Made by a program: the position numbers and the translations under genes
Notes under the pieces: model-generated
Told to the model about the DNA's origin: nothing
Databases searched by the model: none
Seen by the model: the letters and a program-made list of their open reading frames with translations, nothing else
In this document: in pieces, positions 16,469 through 22,878 of the stretch
Layout: every line of letters starts with the position of its first letter
How positions within the stretch are numbered: the stretch's first letter is position 1
NCBI RefSeq assembly: GCF_023264855.1
Contig: NZ_JAHFUW010000050.1
Span: 1-36,646, forward strand
From: Herbiconiux sp.
GTDB taxonomy: Bacteria > Actinomycetota > Actinomycetes > Actinomycetales > Microbacteriaceae
Reading direction: 5' to 3'
Length of the DNA stretch: 36,646 bases

Positions 16469-16481
16469 AGATCTGAGATCT
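16469..16481. promoter_or_regulatory. AGATCT-type operator of the first GntR gene
   Basis: AGATCTGAGATCT is a perfect 13-bp palindrome in the promoter region of the first GntR gene. No clear -10 and -35 pair is visible on the minus strand. The upstream dyad at 16523-16538 is centred 55.5 bp away and is shared with the divergent aldehyde dehydrogenase gene. Confidence 0.7.
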
Positions 16482-16522
16482 TTTCTGTCATCGCTATCCT
16501 GTCATCCCGGTGACCTCGGCGC

Positions 16523-16538
16523 GTTAATTCCTTGTAAC
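16523..16538. promoter_or_regulatory. Upstream 16-bp dyad, site 2 (shared by divergent gntR and aldehyde dehydrogenase genes)
   Basis: GTTAATTCCTTGTAAC has outer arms GTTA/TAAC. It is centred 65.5 bp from the operator of the aldehyde dehydrogenase gene and 55.5 bp from that of the GntR gene, so a single bound protein could serve both directions. It lies at about -60 relative to the predicted aldehyde dehydrogenase start. Confidence 0.45.
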
Positions 16539-16553
16539 GGCGAGGATGCAGGA

Positions 16554-16602
16554 TTGATCGGGGCAGCATCCGGACCCTAGGCTCAAATGAGATATCAGAT
16601 CT
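16554..16602 (+). promoter_or_regulatory. Promoter and AGATCT-type operator of the aldehyde dehydrogenase gene
   Basis: TTGATC (16554-16559) and TAGGCT (16578-16583) are 18 bases apart. The operator AGATATCAGATCT (16590-16602; 12 of 13 matches to the palindrome) covers the predicted start site. The ribosome site GAGCAGGAG precedes ATG 16623. Confidence 0.65.
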
Positions 16603-16622
16603 TTTATTGAGCAGGAGCCCTC

Positions 16623-18119
16623 ATGCCGGTACTCAGCGACCTCGTCCTCCCCGAGGTGCGCAGCTTCCTCGACCGCGAACACGGGCTGATCATCGGCGCC
16701 GAGCAACGGCCCGCCGGCGACGGCGGGCGGATCGCGGTGTTCGATCCGGCGACGGGCGCTCAGCTCACCGAGGTCGCCGCCGGCACCGCCGACGACGTCG
16801 ACGCCGCGGTCGCGGCCGCCCGGGCCGCCCTCCCCGTCTGGAATGCGCTCGCCCCGGCGGACCGCGCGAACCTGCTCTGGAAGCTCGGCGAGGAGATCGA
16901 GCGCCGCGCCGACGAGTTCGGCCAGCTCGAGACGCTGGACAACGGCAAGCCCACGGGCGAGTCGACCGTGCTGGACGTGCCGCTGGCCGGCTCGCTGTTC
17001 AAGTACTACGCCGGCTGGGCCACGAAGATCGAGGGCTCCACCATCGCTCCCTCGTCGGGGATGAATTTCCACGTGTTCACGCGGCGGGAACCGGTGGGCG
17101 TGGTGGGCGCGATCATCCCGTGGAACTTCCCGTTGCTGATGTGCGGCTACAAGCTGGGCCCGGCGCTGGCCGCCGGCAACACCCTGGTGCTGAAGCCGGC
17201 CGAGCAGACCCCGCTCTCGGCCCTGCGGCTGGTCGAGCTGATGCTCGAGATCGGTTTCCCGCCGGGCGTCGTCAACGTCGTCACGGGCGACGGGCCGGGC
17301 GCGGGCGCTCCCCTCTCCCGGCACCTCGACGTCGACAAGATCACCTTCACCGGCGAGAACGCGACCGGGCGCAAGATCCTCGAGGCCTCCGGCGGCAACA
17401 TGAAGCGGCTCTCGCTCGAACTCGGCGGCAAGTCGCCCTCGCTGATCTTCGCCGATGCGGATCTGCAGAAGGCGATCGACGGCACCTTCGGGGCCGTGTA
17501 CTTCAACCAGGGCCAGTGCTGCATCGCCGGCGCCCGGGTGTTCGTGCACTCCTCGCTCTACGACGCCTTCGTCGACGGACTCGCCGCCCGTGTGGCGGGC
17601 GTGCAGCTGGGCAACGGCCTCGATGCGGGCACCACCATGGGTCCGCTAGTGAGCGGCGAGCAGCGCGACCGGGTCGACGGGCTGATCGCCTCCGGCATCG
17701 CCCAGGGTGCGACCGCCGTGGTGGGCGGGGCACCGGTGACCGCATCCGGTCTCACCGACGGCTACTTCGTGCAGCCGACCCTGTTCACCGACGTCTCGGC
17801 CGAGATGGACATCATGCGCAAAGAGATCTTCGGCCCGGTGGGGATGGTCGGCCGCTTCGACACCGAAGAAGAGGCGCTCGCGCTCGGCAACGACACCGCG
17901 TTCGGACTGGCATCCGGAGTCTGGACCCGGGACGTGGCCCGCGCGCACCGCATCTCGGCCGGGCTGCACGCCGGCGTGGTGTGGGTGAACACCTACGGCA
18001 TGTTCGATGTGGCCATCCCGTACGGCGGCTTCAAGGCCAGCGGCTACGGCAAGGAACTGGGCGCCGAGGCGCTGGAGCCCTACCTGCAGACCAAGACGGT
18101 GTGGATCGACCTCAGCTGA
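16623..18119 (+). CDS. NAD(P)-dependent aldehyde dehydrogenase
   Basis: This 498-residue enzyme oxidises an aldehyde to a carboxylic acid. It has the full aldehyde dehydrogenase fold: IIPWNFPLLMCGYKLGPAL, the cofactor stretch FTGENATGRKI, the catalytic Glu in SLELGGKSP, the catalytic Cys in NQGQCCIAGARV, and KEIFGPV near the end. The closest classes are betaine-, phenylacetaldehyde- and indole-acetaldehyde-type enzymes, but the substrate is not evident. It forms a single-gene unit with its own promoter and AGATCT-type operator, divergent from the first GntR gene. Together with the GMC oxidoreductase at 31942 it could oxidise a hydroxymethyl side chain to a carboxylate; that pairing is inference. 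Confidence 0.93.
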   Translation: MPVLSDLVLPEVRSFLDREHGLIIGAEQRPAGDGGRIAVFDPATGAQLTEVAAGTADDVDAAVAAARAALPVWNALAPADRANLLWKLGEEIERRADEFGQLETLDNGKPTGESTVLDVPLAGSLFKYYAGWATKIEGSTIAPSSGMNFHVFTRREPVGVVGAIIPWNFPLLMCGYKLGPALAAGNTLVLKPAEQTPLSALRLVELMLEIGFPPGVVNVVTGDGPGAGAPLSRHLDVDKITFTGENATGRKILEASGGNMKRLSLELGGKSPSLIFADADLQKAIDGTFGAVYFNQGQCCIAGARVFVHSSLYDAFVDGLAARVAGVQLGNGLDAGTTMGPLVSGEQRDRVDGLIASGIAQGATAVVGGAPVTASGLTDGYFVQPTLFTDVSAEMDIMRKEIFGPVGMVGRFDTEEEALALGNDTAFGLASGVWTRDVARAHRISAGLHAGVVWVNTYGMFDVAIPYGGFKASGYGKELGAEALEPYLQTKTVWIDLS

Positions 18120-18158
18120 GGGCCGTCGGCCGGCGGATCGGCGCATCGCGTCCGCCTC

Positions 18159-18190
18159 GGGGGTGTCGGCGCACCGGGGGTGTCGGCGCA
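18159..18190 (+). repeat. Two direct copies of a 15-base sequence
   Basis: GGGGGTGTCGGCGCA occurs at 18159-18173 and again at 18176-18190, two bases apart (17-base period). It lies between the aldehyde dehydrogenase stop and the second GntR gene. It may be a recent duplication or a pair of binding sites. Confidence 0.6.
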
Positions 18191-18212
18191 TCCGCGACCC
18201 GCGGGCGTGTCA

Positions 18213-18232
18213 GGATGGTGCACACACCATCC
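18213..18232. promoter_or_regulatory. Perfect inverted repeat upstream of the second GntR gene
   Basis: GGATGGTG and CACCATCC form an exact 8-bp inverted repeat around CACA, 18 bases before ATG 18251. It contains TGGT...ACCA arms of the kind used by FadR-family regulators, so autoregulation of the second GntR protein is likely. It differs from the AGATCT sites of the rest of the cluster. Confidence 0.5.
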
Positions 18233-18250
18233 GAGACCCCGGGAGCAGCC

Positions 18251-18913
18251 ATGTCCTTGACCGGCGACGAGCGCGTCTCGCCCTTGCAGGTCAAGGATCG
18301 TGTGTACGAGCGGTTACGCGAAGCGCTGATCGATCAGGTCTTCGCACCGGGCGAGCCGCTGCGGGAGGCGACGCTCACCGAGATGTACGGCGTCTCGAAG
18401 ACGCCGATCCGCGAGGCGCTGGTGCGCCTGCAGCAGGACGGGCTGGTGGAGATCGCCGCCTACCGCGGGGCGCGTGCGTCGTCGTACAGTGCGGCCGACC
18501 TGGCCGAGATCTTCGAGGCGCGGGAGATCCTCGAGGTGGAGTGCGTGCGCCGAGCCGCGGCGGCCTCCGGCTCCTCGACCGCGGAGCGTCTCGCCGCCAC
18601 GGTCGATTCCGCCGCGTCGGCCGTGGAGCGCGGCGAACTCGCCGTCGCGGCCGCCAGCCTGGACGAGTTCGACGAGGTGCTGTTCGAGCAGCTGAAGAAT
18701 GCCCTGCTCGACGAGATCCACCAGCGCCTGAGCATGCATCTGCGCCGGGTGGGCCGGGTGAACCTCTCCGCCGACTCGATCGCGCGCTCGCTCGCCGAGC
18801 ACCGCACCATCATCGCCGCCGTCGCCGCCCACGATCCGGATGCCGCCGACGCGGCCCTGCGCGCCCACCTCCACTCGGTGCAGACCCAGCAGCTCGAGGC
18901 CCTCGGCGTCTGA
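18251..18913 (+). CDS. GntR-family regulator, FadR/FCD subfamily (second of two)
   Basis: This 220-residue protein has the same arrangement as the regulator at 15768: a winged helix at about residues 12-78 (VYERLREALIDQVFAPGEPL and GVSKTPIREALVRLQQDGL) and an FCD domain with DEFDEVLFEQL, the His of EHRTIIAAV and the His of RAHLHSV. The two proteins are clearly paralogues; the GVSKTPIREALVRL segment is identical. ATG 18251 follows GGGAGC. Its promoter carries a distinct inverted repeat instead of an AGATCT site. It may bind the second, 16-bp dyad of the regulon or control other genes; neither is shown by the sequence. Confidence 0.92.
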   Translation: MSLTGDERVSPLQVKDRVYERLREALIDQVFAPGEPLREATLTEMYGVSKTPIREALVRLQQDGLVEIAAYRGARASSYSAADLAEIFEAREILEVECVRRAAAASGSSTAERLAATVDSAASAVERGELAVAAASLDEFDEVLFEQLKNALLDEIHQRLSMHLRRVGRVNLSADSIARSLAEHRTIIAAVAAHDPDAADAALRAHLHSVQTQQLEALGV

Positions 18914-18922
18914 CCCCGCTAG

Positions 18923-18964
18923 TCACCACCCGCCTCCTGCGAGCTGTCACAGCTTGTGGCTAGT
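18923..18964 (+). terminator. Nested hairpin after the second GntR gene
   Basis: AGCTGT-C-ACAGCT (18942-18954) forms a tight 6-bp hairpin inside an imperfect outer pairing of TCACCAC with GTGGCTA. There is no U tract, so it may be a weak terminator or a transcript-protecting hairpin. It marks the border to the AbiE genes. Confidence 0.35.
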
Positions 18965-18988
18965 CGCGCCGTAAAGCACCAGCTACTG

Positions 18989-19852
18989 TCATGTCGCGAG
19001 GGCGGGGTCGGCAAACGCGGCTACGACGTCGAGCACGTCGGCGAATCGCTCCGGAAGGTCGCGCTCCCGGTGCACTCGCGTTCGCCAGGCTCGCCACTTC
19101 GGTTGGGCGCGCACCGGCATCGCGGCAAGCGCCGGAAGAAGAGGAGCGAGCGCGACTCCCCGATAGGCCGCGACAACCTCCATCGATGCTCGCAGGTCAG
19201 CCATGTCGATCGGCTGCTCTCGAATGAGCGTGAAGACATCGGCGAAGTCGCGCCATCGTGTGTTCGATTCGCCGCGGTCGACGGCCGTGACGATCTTCTC
19301 GGCGAGCACCATCGTGAGCGGGTATCCGAGCAGCGTGATCGACGGCTGCCCGAGTGGAACGATGCGCGGAATCTCGATGAGCCGAGGCGCCGGCCAGATC
19401 GGATCGCCGAAGTTGACGTCGATGCCGACTGTCAGTCGTGCGCGTCCGAGCACTCCGACAAGCCTCACACGTACACCGGCATACTCGTCCGCATCGCCAT
19501 CGCGGATGGCCGAGGCCACAACGCTCCCGGCATCGAACATCACGCCGTCCATCAGGTGGATGGCTGTGAGCACACGGATCCGCTCGACGACCTCGGCAGC
19601 ATCGTTCGACATTCCGGTGGCCTGAAGATCGATGTCTTTCGTGGGTCGCCGCGCGGCGAAAGCGGCGAGGAGAACCCCACCTTTCAAGACGAAGTCATCT
19701 CGATGTTCAGAAGCGGCGATACGTGCGAGGAGCGCTTCGAGCACGTAGAGCGTCTGAAGTTCCTGCACGTCGCCACCGGTTTCCCGGGCAAGCCTTTGGA
19801 TCGCCAACGTCGCGTCGCCGTCCGGTGTCCCGTGTTGCGCGCGAGGAGTCAC
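18989..19852 (-). CDS. abiEii: AbiEii-type nucleotidyltransferase toxin of a type IV toxin-antitoxin / abortive infection system
   Basis: This 287-residue protein has the AbiEii nucleotidyltransferase fold. The core motif is in LKGGVLLAAFAARRPTKDID (GG...TxDxD), the third acidic position in GIDVNFGDP, and the later conserved Lys and Asp in LAEKIVTAVDRGESNTRWRD followed by FADVF. In characterised systems such toxins transfer nucleotides to targets such as tRNA and stop growth during phage infection. GTG 19852 overlaps the antitoxin stop by four bases; longer frames to 20116 have no family similarity. The gene is transcribed after the antitoxin. Its base composition is less GC-extreme than its neighbours and GGATGC/GCATCC hexamers are absent, as expected for acquired DNA. 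Confidence 0.85.
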   Translation of the reverse strand: MTPRAQHGTPDGDATLAIQRLARETGGDVQELQTLYVLEALLARIAASEHRDDFVLKGGVLLAAFAARRPTKDIDLQATGMSNDAAEVVERIRVLTAIHLMDGVMFDAGSVVASAIRDGDADEYAGVRVRLVGVLGRARLTVGIDVNFGDPIWPAPRLIEIPRIVPLGQPSITLLGYPLTMVLAEKIVTAVDRGESNTRWRDFADVFTLIREQPIDMADLRASMEVVAAYRGVALAPLLPALAAMPVRAQPKWRAWRTRVHRERDLPERFADVLDVVAAFADPALAT

Positions 19853-20430
19853 AGGAGAATCTCCAAAGCCGTGCGCAACGCCAGTTGCGCCTTGGGAAAA
19901 GATTTCGCCATGGTAGACAGCGCCGAAGGGCTGTGCCCGCGCCCGCGAAGCCAGCGCTTGAGGGCGTGGATCGCGAGATCGCTCCCCCAGCTGTGTCGGA
20001 GACGAAAGAGATCGATGATCGTCCGCTCCGCTGAATACAGACCGATCGACATGCCGCCCGGCAGCGCATGCTCGGTACGACCGATCTCGAAGGTCTCGGC
20101 GTCGAAGCGATGCCAAGCGATCGGGGCAATCCGCACATCGACTGCGTGCTCCCCCCGAGGGATTGCGATCTCGCTCCGAGTCAGAATCTCATCGGTCAGG
20201 TCATGGAAGCTTAGGGCCGAGAGCAGACACAAAGTCGCCGTCGGCCGTTTGACGGCGGCGGCCATCCATCCCGCTGTGGTGTCGTCGGTGATGCCGGCGC
20301 GAAGGAACACCCCGGGCGCGATCCGCTCGTACTCGCCGCCACTGATCAGCGCGTCCAGTCGATGCCGGCTCAGCCCGAGCTGCGCAGCGTTTCCATACCG
20401 CAGCACATCAGGCAGCGTTGCTCCGTCCAT
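19849..20430 (-). CDS. abiEi: AbiEi-type antitoxin, winged-helix regulator
   Basis: This 193-residue protein matches AbiEi antitoxins: an N-terminal winged-helix part (about residues 1-60; LGLSRHRLDALISGGEYERIAPGVF is characteristic) and a C-terminal domain with LCLLSALSFHDL, the SIGLYSAERTIIDLF element and a Lys/Arg-rich end. Such antitoxins repress their own operon and neutralise AbiEii without binding it directly. ATG 20430 is chosen because GGGGAGG lies seven bases upstream; the frame also extends to an ATG at 20475, which would place this ribosome site within the gene. Its stop overlaps the toxin start by four bases. Confidence 0.85.
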   Translation of the reverse strand: MDGATLPDVLRYGNAAQLGLSRHRLDALISGGEYERIAPGVFLRAGITDDTTAGWMAAAVKRPTATLCLLSALSFHDLTDEILTRSEIAIPRGEHAVDVRIAPIAWHRFDAETFEIGRTEHALPGGMSIGLYSAERTIIDLFRLRHSWGSDLAIHALKRWLRGRGHSPSALSTMAKSFPKAQLALRTALEILL

Positions 20431-20518
20431 GGCCAGCCTCCCCGCACTCAACCGAAATAAATACACGTGAAGCATATCTGGTACAGTTTTCGCTGCTAGA
20501 CTGACATATGATCAGTTT
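20431..20518. promoter_or_regulatory. AT-rich divergent promoter region between AbiEi and TIR genes
   Basis: This gap is far more AT-rich than the rest of the window. On the plus strand TAGACT (20497-20502) could be the -10 of the TIR gene, giving a leader of about ten bases and explaining the lack of a ribosome site. On the minus strand TATGCT (20471-20476) could serve the antitoxin. No good -35 is visible for either. Confidence 0.3.
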
Positions 20519-21442
20519 ATGCCTCTCAGCCGCCGTGAACGATTCCGTCTGAAAAGCCAGATGATCGAGATCGTGACCGCCGATCACTCCTGGACTTTCG
20601 ACCGAACAAACCTGCTCCTGGGTGAGTGTGGTTTTCAGAGGCTCGACCCGTATGACAACAATGGCGAATTCACTTTCGCCGACAGCATTCGAGAGATTTC
20701 GGACTCCGACCTCATCGAGATGTACTCCATCGTGACCGATACGGACGTGGACGATGTAGACGCATACATCGACACCACCAACTCGTCACTCTGGAAATCC
20801 GGCTACGTCCGAGTTTTCCTATCGCACTCGGCCGCACACAAACAATTCATCGGCCACGTCGCAGACGAACTCGCCGTTTCCGGCATCCATGCATTCGTTG
20901 CTCACGACACGATGGAGTACGAGGAGCCCTGGCAGGATCAGATCGAACACGGGCTGCGGACCATGCAGGCCTTCGTCGCGATCATCCACCCGGAGTTCTT
21001 GCCAAGCGCCTGGTGCCAGCAGCAAGTCGGATGGGCTCTGGGCCGCGGGGTGCCGCGAAATGCGATCCGATATCCGTCCGACCCAGCCGGGTTCGTCGGA
21101 CGGACTCAGTGGCCGCAGGCCGCCGAGATGAATGACCGAGAGGTCGCGGCACTCATCCTCGCGTGGGTAAGTCGTATACCGGAGTTCTCAGATCAAATCG
21201 TGGTGGGCCTTCTCGCCGCACTCCGTGCTGCGGATAACTACATGGATGCCGGGGCGACAGCGAAACGGATAGCAACGATCGACACCCTCACTCAGGCACA
21301 GTGGACCGAGCTGGCCGAGATCTACCACACCAATGATCAAGTCGGGCGTGCAGGACTTGTCCGTCGCGCATTGGCCCCGTACTACCAAAGTCATCATCAA
21401 ACGTGGCCGCCCGAACAGCCCACCCAGACAGAGCCGAGTTGA
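20519..21442 (+). CDS. TIR-domain protein, putative anti-phage defence effector
   Basis: This 307-residue protein has a central TIR domain at about residues 96-185: VRVFLSHSAAHKQF (first strand and loop), IHAFVAHDTME, EPWQDQIEHGL, AFVAIIHPEFLPSAWCQQQ. The usual catalytic Glu, four residues after the Trp of the S-x-W motif, is Gln169 here, so NAD cleavage may be lost or altered. The N-terminal part (1-95), with an acidic stretch DTDVDDVDAYID, and the C-terminal part (190-307) match nothing I recognise. ATG 20519 has no clear ribosome site, so the transcript may be nearly leaderless. The gene is divergent from the AbiE pair and forms a small defence module with it. It carries none of the cluster's operators. 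Confidence 0.75.
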   Translation: MPLSRRERFRLKSQMIEIVTADHSWTFDRTNLLLGECGFQRLDPYDNNGEFTFADSIREISDSDLIEMYSIVTDTDVDDVDAYIDTTNSSLWKSGYVRVFLSHSAAHKQFIGHVADELAVSGIHAFVAHDTMEYEEPWQDQIEHGLRTMQAFVAIIHPEFLPSAWCQQQVGWALGRGVPRNAIRYPSDPAGFVGRTQWPQAAEMNDREVAALILAWVSRIPEFSDQIVVGLLAALRAADNYMDAGATAKRIATIDTLTQAQWTELAEIYHTNDQVGRAGLVRRALAPYYQSHHQTWPPEQPTQTEPS

Positions 21443-21460
21443 TTCTCTAGCGCCGGAACT

Positions 21461-21476
21461 GTTTACAGACTGTAAC
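21461..21476. promoter_or_regulatory. Upstream 16-bp dyad, site 3 (LLM gene at 21550)
   Basis: GTTTACAGACTGTAAC contains the perfect palindrome TTACAGACTGTAA (21463-21475). It is centred about 54.5 bp from the AGATCT-type operator, one helical turn less than the 65.5 bp seen at three other promoters. Confidence 0.45.
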
Positions 21477-21504
21477 CGCAAGGAAATTTGGGGGCACGGT
21501 AAAG

Positions 21505-21538
21505 TAGTTACGTTTGAGATATCAGATCAGGTATCTCA
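21505..21538 (+). promoter_or_regulatory. -10-like element and AGATCT-type operator of the LLM gene at 21550
   Basis: TAGTTA (21505-21510) stands at exactly the same distance from GAGATATC as the -10 of the aldehyde dehydrogenase promoter. The 13-mer AGATATCAGATCA (21517-21529) matches the palindrome at 11 positions, and GAGATA...TATCTC (21516-21537) forms a wider dyad. No good -35 is seen, so an activator may be needed. Confidence 0.55.
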
Positions 21539-21549
21539 AGGGAGTGCTC

Positions 21550-22854
21550 GTGAGCCCGTTTCACCTCGGATTCTTCACCGCCTTCGCGCCCGACGAGTGG
21601 AACGGGCCGATGGCCTCGGGCGGGGGCGACTTCTGGACCGGCGACTTCTACGTCGAGCTCGCCAAGAACCTCGAGCGGGCCTGCTTCGACTTCCTGCTGT
21701 TCGAAGATGCCATCGCCGTGCCCGACAGCTTCGGCGGATCCCGCGACGTCTACCTCGAGCACGCATTCGTGGCGCCCAAGCACGATCCGGTGCCGCTGAC
21801 GGCCGTGATCGGATCGCACACCCGGCACATCGGCGTGGCCGCCACGATGTCCACCACCTGGAACAGGCCCTACTCGGTGGCCCGCCTGGCCTCGACGATC
21901 GACTCGCTCACGAACGGGCGGTTCGGCTGGAACCTCGTCACCACCGCGGGGGCCGGCATCGCCGAGAACTTCGGCGTCGACCACTACCCGGGGCACGACG
22001 AGCGCTACGAGATCGCCGACGAGACCGTCACCATCGCGAAACAGCTCTGGGATTCCTGGGCTCCGGATGCGGTCGTGCGCGATCACGAGACCGGCGTCTA
22101 CGCCGACCCGACGAAGGTGCACGAGATCAACTACCGGGGCAGGCACTTCTCCTCCCGCGGGCCGCTCAACACCGTGCGTTCGCCGCAGGGGCAGCCCGTG
22201 CTCATCCAGGCCGGCTCCTCGTCCAAGGGGCGCGACTTCGCGGCCAAGCATGCCGAGTGCATCGTGGCCACCGAGCGCGGACCCGAGGCCATGAAGGCGT
22301 TCCGCGACGACATCCGGCGCCGGCTGGTGGAGCACGGCCGGCATCCCGACAGCTGCAAGATCATGTACCTCGTGACACCGATCGTGGCGCGCACGGATGC
22401 CGAGGCGCGCGACCTCTACGACGCCATCTTGGCCACCGATCGGTCGCAGCTGGACATCCTGGCGCGGATGTCGGGGTGGACCGGCCACGATCTCTCGGTC
22501 TACGACCTCGACCAGCCGCTACCGCCGATCCACACCGAGGGCAGCCAAGGCATCCTCGAGCGCCTCGCCCAGTGGGGCAGCGGCAAGACCCTGCGCCAGT
22601 GCATCGTGGAGATGGGCTTCTCCAGCGACAGCGTCGACCTCATCGGCTCGGCCGAGACCGTCGCCGACGAGATGGTGGAGGTGATGGCCGAGGTCGGCGG
22701 CGACGGCTTTCTGATCGAGGCCCCCGGCTTCCAGCCCAGCCGCGCCTTCGCGGTGAGCATCACGGATGCGCTCGTGCCCGCACTCCAGCGCCGCGGCGCA
22801 GTCCGAACCGCCTACACGGGCCGCACCCTCCGCGAGAACCTGCTCGCCTTCTGA
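21550..22854 (+). CDS. FMN-dependent LLM monooxygenase, NtaA/SnaA/DszA family
   Basis: This 434-residue protein belongs to the two-component FMNH2-dependent monooxygenases that attack C-N or C-S compounds (NtaA, SnaA, DszA). Typical segments are HLGFFTAFAPDEWN at the start, ERACFDFLLFEDA, TRHIGVAATMSTTWNRPY, NGRFGWNLVTTAG (the family hallmark), HYPGHDERYEIADE and PVLIQAGSSSKGRDFAAKH. GTG 21550 is chosen because AGGGAG lies six bases upstream; an ATG at 21514 falls inside the operator and would add 12 atypical residues. It is a single-gene unit behind an AGATCT-type operator. It needs a flavin reductase, and none is found in the window. Confidence 0.9.
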   Translation: MSPFHLGFFTAFAPDEWNGPMASGGGDFWTGDFYVELAKNLERACFDFLLFEDAIAVPDSFGGSRDVYLEHAFVAPKHDPVPLTAVIGSHTRHIGVAATMSTTWNRPYSVARLASTIDSLTNGRFGWNLVTTAGAGIAENFGVDHYPGHDERYEIADETVTIAKQLWDSWAPDAVVRDHETGVYADPTKVHEINYRGRHFSSRGPLNTVRSPQGQPVLIQAGSSSKGRDFAAKHAECIVATERGPEAMKAFRDDIRRRLVEHGRHPDSCKIMYLVTPIVARTDAEARDLYDAILATDRSQLDILARMSGWTGHDLSVYDLDQPLPPIHTEGSQGILERLAQWGSGKTLRQCIVEMGFSSDSVDLIGSAETVADEMVEVMAEVGGDGFLIEAPGFQPSRAFAVSITDALVPALQRRGAVRTAYTGRTLRENLLAF

Positions 22855-22855
22855 C

Positions 22856-22877
22856 CCCCTCGCTGTAGGGATAGGGG
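22856..22877. terminator. Short hairpin between convergent LLM and SDR genes
   Basis: CCCCT (22856-22860) and AGGGG (22873-22877) can pair around a 12-base loop in the 24-base gap between two convergent genes. The stem is short and lacks a U run, so this is a weak candidate for a shared terminator. Confidence 0.3.
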
Positions 22878-22878
22878 T

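Noticed and set aside
17824-17836. AGATCT inside coding regions (also near 18508 and 31100)
   Set aside because: These are Glu-Ile-Phe codons in GAGATCTTC context, not paired into the 13-bp palindrome and not near starts.
16607-18913. Single open frame of 768 codons spanning aldehyde dehydrogenase and GntR
   Set aside because: The part over the dehydrogenase is in the wrong frame and Arg-rich. Only the last 220 codons are real, starting at ATG 18251.
21514-21549. ATG at 21514 as start of the LLM monooxygenase
   Set aside because: It lies in the operator and start-site region, has no ribosome site, and adds 12 residues not typical of the family.
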